A stretch of DNA of 9,208 nt from Halomonas sp. (GCA_007116835.1 SKHS01000151.1:1-9208), one strand, 5' to 3'. Shown: positions 1-7,022, counted from the first letter of the stretch. Made by a program: numbers and translations. The notes: generated by a model from the sequence alone, not told the origin.

Positions 1-180
1 GGCACACTCAATCAGCCGTTTGCCGTTCGCTCGGTGGGGGGCTATTTCCGTACTGCTCAAGGGCAGTGGGGTGTGTTTAGCGTGTTAGTTAACGGCAGTG
101 GCAGCACGCCTTACCTGAGCTGGGCCGAGGTGCTCGATCCGCTGTCACTGGATTTAGATGCGATGATATTGGCTAATTAA
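1..180 (+). CDS. dacB: D-alanyl-D-alanine carboxypeptidase/endopeptidase (PBP4/DacB-type), C-terminal end only
   Basis: Only the last 59 codons and the TAA stop are in the window; the 5' part lies outside. The frame opens with Gly-Thr-Leu, which fits the end of the KTGTL box (third active-site motif of serine penicillin-binding proteins). It is followed by VRSVGGYFRT and WGVFSVLVNG, the pattern of the closing beta strands in peptidase family S13 (PBP4). Family knowledge: these periplasmic enzymes remove the terminal D-Ala of peptidoglycan stem peptides and cleave D-Ala-mDAP cross-links. The signal peptide and the SxxK and SxN motifs cannot be seen. The stop is 30 bp before dgkA on the same strand, so read-through into dgkA is plausible. 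The assignment rests on a short tail, so another S13 paralogue is possible. Confidence 0.72.
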   Translation, partial: GTLNQPFAVRSVGGYFRTAQGQWGVFSVLVNGSGSTPYLSWAEVLDPLSLDLDAMILAN

Positions 181-210
181 TCATAATTTTTTACCGCCGA
201 GGCAACGGGT

Positions 211-582
211 ATGAAGCCAGGACATACAGGGTTAACCCATTTACTGCACTCTACGCGTTATTCATGGAAAGGGCTCAAGGCCGCCTTTAGAAATGAAGCG
301 GCGTTTCGCCAAGAAGTGGGCATTACCGCAGTGTTGCTGCCGTTTGCTTGGTGGATTGGCGACGGCCCCGTGAGCTGGCTACTGCTGGTTGGCAGCCTGT
401 TTCTGGTGCTGATTGTGGAGCTCCTTAATAGTGCCATTGAGAACGTGGTCGACCGTATTGGCACCGAACATCACGAGCTTTCTGGGCGTGCTAAAGATAT
501 TGGCTCGGCGGCGGTTATGCTGTCACTGATCATGGCGGGCTTAACCTGGGGACTGTTAGGCTGGCAAAAATTGATGGGCTAA
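211..582 (+). CDS. dgkA: Diacylglycerol kinase (prokaryotic, integral membrane)
   Basis: Phosphorylates diacylglycerol to phosphatidic acid with ATP in the inner membrane. In gammaproteobacteria it recycles diacylglycerol left by transfer of phosphoglycerol head groups, including to osmoregulated glucans. The 123-residue protein matches the length of E. coli DgkA (122) and aligns without gaps by eye. NEAAFRQE (28-35) carries the conserved Glu29. VELLNSAIENVVDRIG (69-84) holds Glu70, Asn73 and the presumed catalytic base Glu77. HELSGRAKDIGSAAV (88-102) is the second signature. An amphipathic N-terminus and three membrane spans are expected, at about 36-50, 54-72 and 98-118. The ATG has a GAGG Shine-Dalgarno at 199-202, 8 nt upstream. 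It is the second gene of a probable dacB-dgkA-glnE run. No unusual residues were seen. Confidence 0.96.
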   Translation: MKPGHTGLTHLLHSTRYSWKGLKAAFRNEAAFRQEVGITAVLLPFAWWIGDGPVSWLLLVGSLFLVLIVELLNSAIENVVDRIGTEHHELSGRAKDIGSAAVMLSLIMAGLTWGLLGWQKLMG

Positions 583-655
583 GGCGTGTCTATTCAGCCC
601 AGCCAGTGGTTAGCTTCATCAATCAACATAATAAACGCTTGGCAGAGAGGTGGTT

Positions 656-3655
656 ATGCAGTTAAACGATGCGTTTTTACCCCAGGAAGTGCTGCCAACA
701 GCGCTTAAACCCGCCGCGCAGCGTGCATGGCAGCGGTTAAGTGAAGCGCTTAGTCAGGCTGATAATATTGCTTCAATGACCAAGCAGCCGTTGCCTTCTA
801 GCAGTTGGGAGGCACTTTCCAACACGCGCTGTGAAGCGTTAGCGAAAGTCGTTTCTATCTCGAGCTTCGCGTTAGAGACCTTAGCGCGCTACCCCCATTG
901 GCTGATTGATTTGGATGTGGCGGGCGAATTGGATGTGACGCCCAGCAAAGACACGCAGGCGAGCTGGTTAGACGATGCGCTGGAAAATGCTGATGATGAA
1001 GAGGCCATGCATCGTGCCATCCGCCGCTTTCGTCGTGCCCGCATGCTTGGCATTGTATGGCGTGACCTGAATCGCCCTGACGGTTACACCATGTGGGACA
1101 CCGCTCAGGCGGTCTCGTGGCTGGCGGAAGTCTGTATTGAAGCTGCGCTAAGCTGGCTTGAGCGTTTTTATGCCCCTCGCTGGGGGATGCCGGCGGCGCG
1201 CGCGGACGGCTCAGAGCAGCGGCTTGTCGTACTGGGCATGGGTAAGCTCGGCGCGGGAGAGCTCAACCTCTCATCTGATATCGATCTGATCTTCGCCTTT
1301 CCAGAAAAAGGCGAGACCGAAGGGGGGCGAAAGCCACTTGAGCATCAGGAGTACTTCACTAAGCTTGGCCAAAAGTTGATTGCAGCACTTGATGCCATGA
1401 CGGCCGATGGCTTCGTATTTCGAGTGGATATGCGTCTGCGCCCGCTGGGTGATGGCGGCCCGCTGGTGGGCAACTTCTCGATGCTTTCCAGCTACTACCA
1501 AGACCAGGGTCGAGAATGGGAGCGCTATGCCATGCTCAAGGCGCGGCCTGTCGGCGGGGACCTAGATGCTGGCCAAGAGCTATTGGCAAGTCTCAGACCG
1601 TTTGTATACCGCCGTTACCTGGATTTTGGCGCGATCGAGTCGCTGCGTGAGTTAAAGGCGATGATCAACCGGGAAGTAAAACGTAAGGGAATGCAGAGCA
1701 ACATCAAATTAGGGCCTGGCGGCATACGAGAAGTCGAGTTCGTTGTGCAGGCCTTTCAGCTGATTCGTGGCGGCCGTGATACGGAACTTCAGGTAACGTC
1801 GCTAAAGACCGCGCTGAATCGATTGCCTGAGCTAGGCTTGTTACCCCAAGCCGTTGTCGATGACTTGTTGCCGGATTACGCCTTTCTACGTGACGTTGAA
1901 CACGCCATCCAGGCGCTCGAAGATCGCCAAACTCAAACGCTGCCGGTGGACGATGAAGATCGTGAACGTGTCGCCTTTGCCATGGGGCATGAAGATTGGC
2001 CAGGTTTAATGGCGCAGCTCGATGAAGTGCGCGAACGTGTGCGCCAGCACTTTGATGCGGTGATTGCCGATCCTGAAGAGGACGCAGATGATGAGAAAGA
2101 CGATGCCAGCCTTGGCTTAGCTGAGTGGCGCACTCTATGGCGTGGTGAGCTAGAGCGAGAAGAAGCGCTAGCACTACTGACAGGTGCCGGTTTTCTAGCA
2201 CCTGACAAAGCGCTCAAACGGCTGCACAGTCTTTACCACTCCCGCCAAGTGCAAAGCATGCAGCGCATTGGCTTTGAGCGGCTAGATGCCCTGATGCCAC
2301 TTCTGCTGAGCGCCGTCGCAGAAAGCGAACTGCCGGATACGGCGCTGTCTAGGGTACAGCCGCTCATTGAGTCTGTGCTAAGACGTACCGCCTACCTGGC
2401 GTTGCTGCGAGAAAATCCCCAAACCCTTGAACACCTCATGCGACTCTGTTCAGCAAGCCCTTGGATTGCTGAACAGCTGGCACGCTACCCCATTCTGCTT
2501 GATGAACTGTTAACGCCAGACACGCTATATACGCCTGCCGATAAGTCACGGCTTGCCGATGAGCTACGCCAAACGTTAAACCGTTTACCCGAAGATGATG
2601 ATGAGGCGCAGTTAGAAGCGCTACGCGTGTTCAAGCATGCGCAGATGCTTCATGTTGCTGCTTCGGATATCGCTGGGACACGCCACCTGATGAAGGTGAG
2701 CGATTACTTAACGTACATCGCTGAAGTGATTCTGGATGCCGTGCTGGCAATGGCCTGGAAGCATGTCACGCGCAAACATGGCGTGCCAGAAGGACTGAAT
2801 GCACGGGAGCCTGCTTTTCTGATTGTGGGCTACGGTAAGTTAGGGGGCATTGAGCTGGGTTATGGCTCTGATTTGGACTTGGTGTTTCTCCATGATAGCG
2901 ATGGAAAAGGCACCACCGATGGCGCTAGGCCGATTGATACGCCGGTATTTTTTACCCGATTAGGGCAGCGCATTATTCACCTGTTAACAGCGGTAACGCC
3001 GGCAGGCAGCCTCTACGAGGTTGATATGCGCCTTCGTCCTTCGGGCAATGCGGGATTATTGGTGACGTCTTTAGACGCTTTTGCGGAGTATCAGCGTCAA
3101 AATGCCTGGACCTGGGAGCACCAGGCGCTAGTACGGGCGCGTGTCGTGGCGGGCCACGCCTCATTAGCGGAGAAGTTCGATGTTATCCGTGGAGACATGC
3201 TGCAACGTAAGCGTGACCTGCACGCCTTGCGCGATGATGTGGTTAGCATGCGCCATAAAATGCGCGAACACCTTGGCTCCAAACGTCAGGATTCAAAAGG
3301 GCTGGGTCCAAAAAATCAGTCAGATCATGTGGAAGGGGAAATGTTTAGCCTGAAGCACGATGCGGGCGGCATGGTGGATATTGAGTTTTTATGCCAGTAC
3401 GCTGTATTAGCTTTTTCTCATAAAACCCCCGCACTGATTGCTTACAGCGATAATATTCGCATTCTGGAAACCCTTGCCCAGAGCGGCCATGTTACCGAGT
3501 TAGAGGCAGATCAGCTGCGCGACGCTTATCTTGCTTATCGTAGCCGTACCCATCGTGCTGCGTTAACCGGTGAAAAAACTATCGTTGATGCACAGGCCTT
3601 CAAAGCCCATCGTGATGTGGTTATCGCACTTTGGCAGCGTTTTCTTGAACCATGA
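656..3655 (+). CDS. glnE: Bifunctional glutamine synthetase adenylyltransferase / adenylyl-removing enzyme
   Basis: Adenylylates glutamine synthetase (GlnA) to switch it off and removes the AMP to switch it on, under PII (GlnB) and glutamine control; a cytosolic enzyme of the nitrogen cascade. It has 999 residues, a little longer than E. coli GlnE (946). Two nucleotidyltransferase domains are visible. The N-terminal adenylyl-removase half has GMGKLG (194-199) and SSDIDLIF with metal-binding Asp208 and Asp210. The C-terminal adenylyltransferase half has GYGKLGG (725-731) and SDLDLVF with Asp739 and Asp741. Both halves have VDMRLRP downstream. GPGGIREVEF and DAGGMVDIEF mark the two helical regions. 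An acidic linker lies at about 472-485, and a Lys/Gly-rich extra loop near 876-900. The ATG at 656 is chosen over the in-frame GTG at 650 because AGAGAGG (644-650) then sits 5 nt upstream. The stop overlaps the next start by 4 bp. Confidence 0.97.
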   Translation: MQLNDAFLPQEVLPTALKPAAQRAWQRLSEALSQADNIASMTKQPLPSSSWEALSNTRCEALAKVVSISSFALETLARYPHWLIDLDVAGELDVTPSKDTQASWLDDALENADDEEAMHRAIRRFRRARMLGIVWRDLNRPDGYTMWDTAQAVSWLAEVCIEAALSWLERFYAPRWGMPAARADGSEQRLVVLGMGKLGAGELNLSSDIDLIFAFPEKGETEGGRKPLEHQEYFTKLGQKLIAALDAMTADGFVFRVDMRLRPLGDGGPLVGNFSMLSSYYQDQGREWERYAMLKARPVGGDLDAGQELLASLRPFVYRRYLDFGAIESLRELKAMINREVKRKGMQSNIKLGPGGIREVEFVVQAFQLIRGGRDTELQVTSLKTALNRLPELGLLPQAVVDDLLPDYAFLRDVEHAIQALEDRQTQTLPVDDEDRERVAFAMGHEDWPGLMAQLDEVRERVRQHFDAVIADPEEDADDEKDDASLGLAEWRTLWRGELEREEALALLTGAGFLAPDKALKRLHSLYHSRQVQSMQRIGFERLDALMPLLLSAVAESELPDTALSRVQPLIESVLRRTAYLALLRENPQTLEHLMRLCSASPWIAEQLARYPILLDELLTPDTLYTPADKSRLADELRQTLNRLPEDDDEAQLEALRVFKHAQMLHVAASDIAGTRHLMKVSDYLTYIAEVILDAVLAMAWKHVTRKHGVPEGLNAREPAFLIVGYGKLGGIELGYGSDLDLVFLHDSDGKGTTDGARPIDTPVFFTRLGQRIIHLLTAVTPAGSLYEVDMRLRPSGNAGLLVTSLDAFAEYQRQNAWTWEHQALVRARVVAGHASLAEKFDVIRGDMLQRKRDLHALRDDVVSMRHKMREHLGSKRQDSKGLGPKNQSDHVEGEMFSLKHDAGGMVDIEFLCQYAVLAFSHKTPALIAYSDNIRILETLAQSGHVTELEADQLRDAYLAYRSRTHRAALTGEKTIVDAQAFKAHRDVVIALWQRFLEP

Positions 3656-4545
3656 CGGGGCATATTCTAGCCACCTTGCTACCCGTGTTCTTAATCGCCG
3701 GATGCGGTGCCGTCTACGGGCGTTACCGCAGTCCTGATATCCGTAGCCTGAACACCCTCAATATGGAGCTGTTTGTTCCGCTGCTGGTGTTTGCCGTGCT
3801 AGCGGATCGTCAGGCTCCCTTGGCGGATTACGCTTGGCTTGCCACCGCAGCAGTGGCCGTGGTGCTTGGGTCTGGCCTGGTGCTGTGGCCAGTGGCGAAA
3901 TGGCTGTCGTTAGACACTAACGTGTTCCTGCCGCCGATGATGTTTAATAACTCTGGCAATATGGGCGTACCGTTATTGGTACTCGCCTTTGGGCCAGAGG
4001 TGCTGCCCGCCGCGGTGGTGGTGTTTATTGTTGAGATGCTGCTGCATTTCTCTGTGGGGCTGTATATGTTGGACCCACGCACCTCGCTTTGGCGACTGCT
4101 ACGCATGCCGATTGTGGCCGCGAGCCTTGCCGGGCTGGTAGTTAACGTCGGCAATGTGCCGCTGCCAAGCTGGCTGCTGGAAGCGATGCACATGCTAGGC
4201 GGCATCTGTATTCCACTGATGCTGTTCGCGCTGGGCGTGCGGTTACTGGAAATTGATTTTAGCGACTGGCGGACGGGCCTATTGGGTGCCGTACTTTGCC
4301 CACTCTCTGGCTTAGTGATTGCATTGCCATTGATGTGGCTGCTGCCGCTTACCTCGTTGCAAATGGCGGTGCTGCTGGTGTTTGCCGCGCTGCCGCCTGC
4401 GGTGCTGAATTATCTTGTGGCAGAACAATACAAGCTGGCACCGCAGAAGGTGGCTTCGCTGGTACTGATTGGCAATCTGGGGAGTTTGGTCGTCATGCCA
4501 CTGACGTTGGCAGTGGCATTTGCCTGGATCCAAGCGCCGCCCTAA
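3652..4545 (+). CDS. AEC (auxin efflux carrier) family permease
   Basis: A 297-residue, highly hydrophobic protein with about ten likely membrane spans. NNSGNMGVPLL (99-109) is the unwound-helix motif typical of AEC/PIN-like carriers. IPLMLFALG (187-195) and AALPPAVLNYLVAEQY (245-260) match other conserved AEC segments, and the length is normal for the family. Bacterial members move organic anions such as malate or malonate, but no substrate can be read from this sequence. The ATG overlaps the glnE stop as ATGA, and no Shine-Dalgarno is seen just upstream. Translation therefore probably depends on ribosomes finishing glnE, making it a co-expressed partner. It converges on the minus-strand gene ending at 4566. 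Family call is confident; function is open. Confidence 0.9.
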   Translation: MTGHILATLLPVFLIAGCGAVYGRYRSPDIRSLNTLNMELFVPLLVFAVLADRQAPLADYAWLATAAVAVVLGSGLVLWPVAKWLSLDTNVFLPPMMFNNSGNMGVPLLVLAFGPEVLPAAVVVFIVEMLLHFSVGLYMLDPRTSLWRLLRMPIVAASLAGLVVNVGNVPLPSWLLEAMHMLGGICIPLMLFALGVRLLEIDFSDWRTGLLGAVLCPLSGLVIALPLMWLLPLTSLQMAVLLVFAALPPAVLNYLVAEQYKLAPQKVASLVLIGNLGSLVVMPLTLAVAFAWIQAPP

Positions 4546-4574
4546 CAACGGCGGGATTCGACCGCCTAAGGTCG
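4537..4574. terminator. Overlapping GC-rich stems between convergent genes (weak bidirectional terminator candidate)
   Basis: Three short stems compete in the gap between the AEC gene and the minus-strand gene. CCGCC (4537-4541) can pair with GGCGG (4550-4554), with the permease stop in the loop. The same GGCGG can pair with CCGCC (4562-4566). CGACC (4559-4563) can pair with GGTCG (4570-4574), with the minus-strand stop in the loop. Each is only 5 bp and neither strand has a following T-run, so this is weak for intrinsic termination. It is listed because convergent genes need a transcript end here and nothing better is visible. Confidence 0.3.
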
Positions 4575-4922
4575 GCGATGATCGTCTTTAACTTCGTAAG
4601 TGCCTTCTAGCGCATCGTACTGGCGCGTCGAGCTATCATCGTGAGCGTAGCTACCGCCAATATCTTGAGCGTGGTCAGCGCGCATCTGCGCCATACGTTT
4701 TTTCATTTTATGACGGACAAACGGCATCATTGCCCAGCCAATGAGCAGGAAAAACAGCCCAAGTACGACCCCAACGATCATCAGCGCGCCAAATGCCAAC
4801 CATGTCAGTAACAGTTTAAAGCTACCCATTAACCCGGTTGGTTGGGTTTGGGCTGCGCGCGCTCGCCACTGGTTAGCGGCTTGCCACGCGGCATTGCGTT
4901 GATCACGATTCATGTGCGGCAT
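4566..4922 (-). CDS. Small membrane protein of unknown function (118 aa)
   Basis: I do not recognise the family. The protein has a polar N-terminus rich in Gln, Arg and Ala (1-30). A long hydrophobic stretch at about 36-69 could be one long span or a tight two-span hairpin. A basic cluster follows at once (RHKMKKR, 70-76), suggesting that the C-terminal side is cytoplasmic. The polar tail ends in LEGTYEVKDD, an acidic ending of a kind often seen in small envelope-associated proteins. The start is set at the ATG whose first base is 4922, because GGAGG lies 5 nt upstream of it. An in-frame ATG four codons earlier (4934) overlaps that same Shine-Dalgarno and is less likely. The gene is divergent from the BCCT gene across 240 bp, and converges on the AEC gene with its stop 20 bp from that gene's stop. 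Confidence 0.75.
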   Translation of the reverse strand: MPHMNRDQRNAAWQAANQWRARAAQTQPTGLMGSFKLLLTWLAFGALMIVGVVLGLFFLLIGWAMMPFVRHKMKKRMAQMRADHAQDIGGSYAHDDSSTRQYDALEGTYEVKDDHRRP

Positions 4923-4986
4923 GAAAGCCTCCATCGTTCATAGACGTCTATTCGAACACGGCAACAGGGGGGAGTTCCTGGTTGGA

Positions 4987-5058
4987 GTTAACATTTCTTC
5001 GTTAACGCGGCGGCGAAATTTTATACATATATGTTAGGTTAACGAGCGTGTCGTTAAC
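4987..5058. promoter_or_regulatory. Cluster of four GTTAAC boxes in two pairs around an AT-rich core
   Basis: GTTAAC occurs at 4987-4992, 5001-5006, 5038-5043 and 5053-5058. The left pair is separated by 8 bp and the right pair by 9 bp. The pair centres are about 52 bp apart, close to five helical turns. Between them lies an AT-rich segment (5016-5033) containing TATACA (5022-5027) and TATATG on the plus strand and TATAAA on the minus strand. Either could serve as a -10 for the divergent genes; no good -35 was found. Three of the four boxes extend to TCGTTAAC on one strand or the other. The arrangement looks like binding sites for a dimeric or tetrameric regulator controlling the BCCT gene, the minus-strand gene, or both. 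The regulator cannot be named from the sequence. GTTAAC also occurs about six times inside genes elsewhere in the window, so the word alone is not diagnostic. Confidence 0.5.
5038..5058. repeat. Perfect inverted repeat, GTTAACGA / TCGTTAAC
   Basis: Two perfect 8-bp arms (5038-5045 and 5051-5058) are separated by the 5-nt spacer GCGTG. It is the right-hand pair of the GTTAAC cluster and the most symmetrical of the two. It lies 104 bp before the BCCT start codon and just downstream of the TATA-like core, where a bound repressor would cover a transcription start. It could also fold as a hairpin in the 5' leader, but with no T-run after it, terminator function is unlikely. Confidence 0.6.
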
Positions 5059-5162
5059 TATTTGGTAAAACATCAGCTTTTCGTAATGCCAGCGTTTATC
5101 GACACACTGCATACTAACGATCGATACTTTCGACCACAATGCTCATCTAACAGGATGGTTAC

Positions 5163-6785
5163 ATGGCAAATCATGGTGGCAAGTCGGTATTTGTCGCGTC
5201 CGCGATCATTATATTCGGCTTAGTTCTTATTGGCGCAGTGTTTCCAGAAGGCTTTGGTAACGCCGCCCAGGCAGCGCTAACAACAGTGACTGAGCTTTTT
5301 GGCTGGTTCTACTTATTTTCGGTGTTTGGCTTTGTTGTGTTTCTCATTGGCCTAGCATTGAGTAAGTACGGGAAGGTAAGGCTGGGCCCGCAAGACAGCA
5401 CTCCCAGTTACAGTTTCTTTTCCTGGATAAGCATGCTGCTGGCCGCTGGTTTTGGTGTCGGCCTAGTGTTTTATGGCATGGCGGAACCAATGACGCACTA
5501 TATTAGCCCGCCCTATGGTGACGTTACTGCTGAAACAGAGGCCGCCGCACGCTATGCGATTCAATACAGTTACTTTAACTGGGGCATTCACCAGTGGGCG
5601 GCGTTTTCGGTGGTGGGCTTGATCATCGCTTACTTCCAGTTTCGCAAAGGGCAAGCCGGGCTGGTGTCCTCGGTGCTCTCTTCGGTAACGGCTAAACATC
5701 CCCGAGTGAGACCCTATGCATCGTGGCTGGATATCTTTGCCGTGGTTGCCACCGTGATGGGGGTGGCCACGTCGCTTGGGTTAGGTGTGCTGCAAATGAA
5801 CGGTGGTCTTAATGCGGTGTTTGGGCTGCCGGAAAATGGCTTTTGGCAATTTATAATTTTACTGGTCATGTTTTGCGCTTACATGGCATCGACGTGGTCA
5901 GGGCTTGATAAAGGTATTAAGCGGCTATCTAACCTGAATATGATTTTGTGCATCGGCTTGATGCTGTACGTATTAATCACAGGCCCCACGATTGCTATTT
6001 TAGAGACCATTACCCTAGGTATTGGCGACTATCTACAAAACTTTATTGGTATGAGCTTGCGTATCTCTCCCTATGGGGATAATGAATGGGCAAGCAGCTG
6101 GACGATATTCTACTGGGCATGGGTGATTGCTTGGTCACCGTTTGTTGGTACTTTTGTGGCACGCGTTTCTCGTGGCCGTACCATTAAGGAGTATGTCTTC
6201 GGCGTGTTGTTTGTACCGCCTCTGTTAGCCTGTTTGTGGATAGGCGTGTTTGGTGGCGCTGCGCTGCATCTGGAAATGTCGGGCACTGACGTCGGGTTAG
6301 CAGCTGCTACTCAAGCCAATATTACCGTGGCGCTGTTCGAGATGTTCGAGCTGATGCCCTTCTCGGGCGTACTGTCTGTGGTAGCCATGATGCTTATTTT
6401 TATTTTCTTGGTGACCTCTGCAGACTCTGCCTCGTACATTGTGGCGCAAATGACCGATAATGGCTCTATCAACCCCCCGCTTTATAAGCGCATCATTTGG
6501 GGCGTATTAATCGCCGCTATTTGCTTAACGTTGATTATCGCGGGAGGCCTTTCTGGCCTGCAGTCAGCGGCGGTGCTTTCAGCACTACCGTTTACCTTTA
6601 TTTTGTATATGATGATTGTGGTGCTGGTGCGCGAGCTGCGCGCAGACCGCAAAGCGATGCTAACGCAGCTATATCGTCGCCATGGGGAAACGCCGGTTGG
6701 CGCTGACGCGTTCGAGGCAGAGCAGCTGGGTGAAGAAGAGCGCCTGCGTCGTTCGCCAAGCGTGGTGAATCGTCGTATCAAGTAA
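5163..6785 (+). CDS. BCCT-family (betaine/choline/carnitine) secondary transporter
   Basis: Inner-membrane carrier for quaternary ammonium or related compatible solutes; 540 residues, a normal length. Family marks: SWISMLLAAGFGVGLVFYG (87-105), with GFGVG where BetP has GMGIG; AEPMTHY; VATSLGLGVLQ (201-211); WTIFYWAWVIAWSPFVGTF (313-331) followed by ARVSRGRTIKE; and VTSADSASYIV (417-427). Thr418/Ser419 and Thr203/Ser204 match sodium-site positions of Na+-coupled members. About twelve spans are expected, with a charged C-terminal tail after 490. Compared with BetP from memory, Trp140 and Trp145 of the aromatic box are kept. The residue equivalent to Tyr197 is Phe148, and that equivalent to Trp374 is Val321, so glycine betaine should not be assumed. 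The ATG has AGGA (5152-5155) 7 nt upstream. Divergent from 4566-4922 and probably controlled by the GTTAAC cluster. Confidence 0.93.
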   Translation: MANHGGKSVFVASAIIIFGLVLIGAVFPEGFGNAAQAALTTVTELFGWFYLFSVFGFVVFLIGLALSKYGKVRLGPQDSTPSYSFFSWISMLLAAGFGVGLVFYGMAEPMTHYISPPYGDVTAETEAAARYAIQYSYFNWGIHQWAAFSVVGLIIAYFQFRKGQAGLVSSVLSSVTAKHPRVRPYASWLDIFAVVATVMGVATSLGLGVLQMNGGLNAVFGLPENGFWQFIILLVMFCAYMASTWSGLDKGIKRLSNLNMILCIGLMLYVLITGPTIAILETITLGIGDYLQNFIGMSLRISPYGDNEWASSWTIFYWAWVIAWSPFVGTFVARVSRGRTIKEYVFGVLFVPPLLACLWIGVFGGAALHLEMSGTDVGLAAATQANITVALFEMFELMPFSGVLSVVAMMLIFIFLVTSADSASYIVAQMTDNGSINPPLYKRIIWGVLIAAICLTLIIAGGLSGLQSAAVLSALPFTFILYMMIVVLVRELRADRKAMLTQLYRRHGETPVGADAFEAEQLGEEERLRRSPSVVNRRIK

Positions 6786-6831
6786 CTCGCGTGACTTCGC
6801 TAGAGGAAACGCTCATGGAGCAAGCGTGCTT

Positions 6832-6978
6832 ATGACCCGTCATGGACGTCACGGGGCGACGAGAAAACAGCCGAAAGGGGTCACGTTTGATCGTTGGTTG
6901 GACCGTGTAGTGACCGTTGCGGTAATCACGGCCTTGGTGATTGGCATCACAGCCGTTCTGGCGCACTGGTTGCTATGA
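6832..6978 (+). CDS. Small single-span membrane protein (48 aa), unknown function
   Basis: A short frame downstream of the BCCT gene encodes a basic N-terminus (MTRHGRHGATRKQPKG, 1-16), then VTFDRWLDRVV (17-27). A hydrophobic segment (about 26-45) ends in HWLL. Many basic residues before the span predict a cytoplasmic N-terminus and an inner-membrane anchor. The start is uncertain. ATG 6832 has GGAG (6817-6820) 11 nt upstream; an in-frame GTG at 6826 has the same GGAG at 5 nt and would give 50 residues. The gene begins 46 bp after the BCCT stop on the same strand with no terminator in between, so co-transcription is likely. I do not recognise a family. A regulatory or accessory subunit of the carrier is one possibility, but that is inference only. 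Confidence 0.6.
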   Translation: MTRHGRHGATRKQPKGVTFDRWLDRVVTVAVITALVIGITAVLAHWLL

Positions 6979-7019
6979 GCCGTTATTGTACGCACGATAG
7001 CAATGTCCATGCTTTGCTA
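6971..7019 (+). repeat. Three alternating TGCTA/TAGCA segments forming competing stems
   Basis: TGCTAT (6971-6976) is complementary to ATAGCA (6997-7002). TAGCAA (6998-7003) is complementary to TTGCTA (7014-7019). The middle segment can pair with only one partner at a time. The first segment covers the last codons and stop of the 48-residue gene. The layout resembles an attenuator, but the stems are only 6 bp and the effect is unproven. Confidence 0.35.
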
Positions 7020-7022
7020 GAC

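Noticed and set aside
181..210. CATAAT (182-187) and T-run as a dgkA promoter or dacB terminator
   Set aside because: No acceptable -35 stands at 16-18 bp upstream, and no hairpin precedes the T-run.
583..655. Promoter or terminator between dgkA and glnE
   Set aside because: No stem of useful length and no spaced -35/-10 pair were found; the gap appears to hold only the glnE ribosome binding site.
1704..2201. 165-aa open frame on the minus strand inside glnE
   Set aside because: It is antisense to a strongly conserved part of GlnE, has a His/Arg/Pro-rich composition typical of shadow frames, and shows no recognisable domain.
4296..4610. 104-aa plus-strand frame overlapping the AEC gene 3' end
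   Set aside because: It is out of frame with the clear AEC permease, runs through the convergent-gene gap, and has Ala/Gly/Cys-rich shadow composition.
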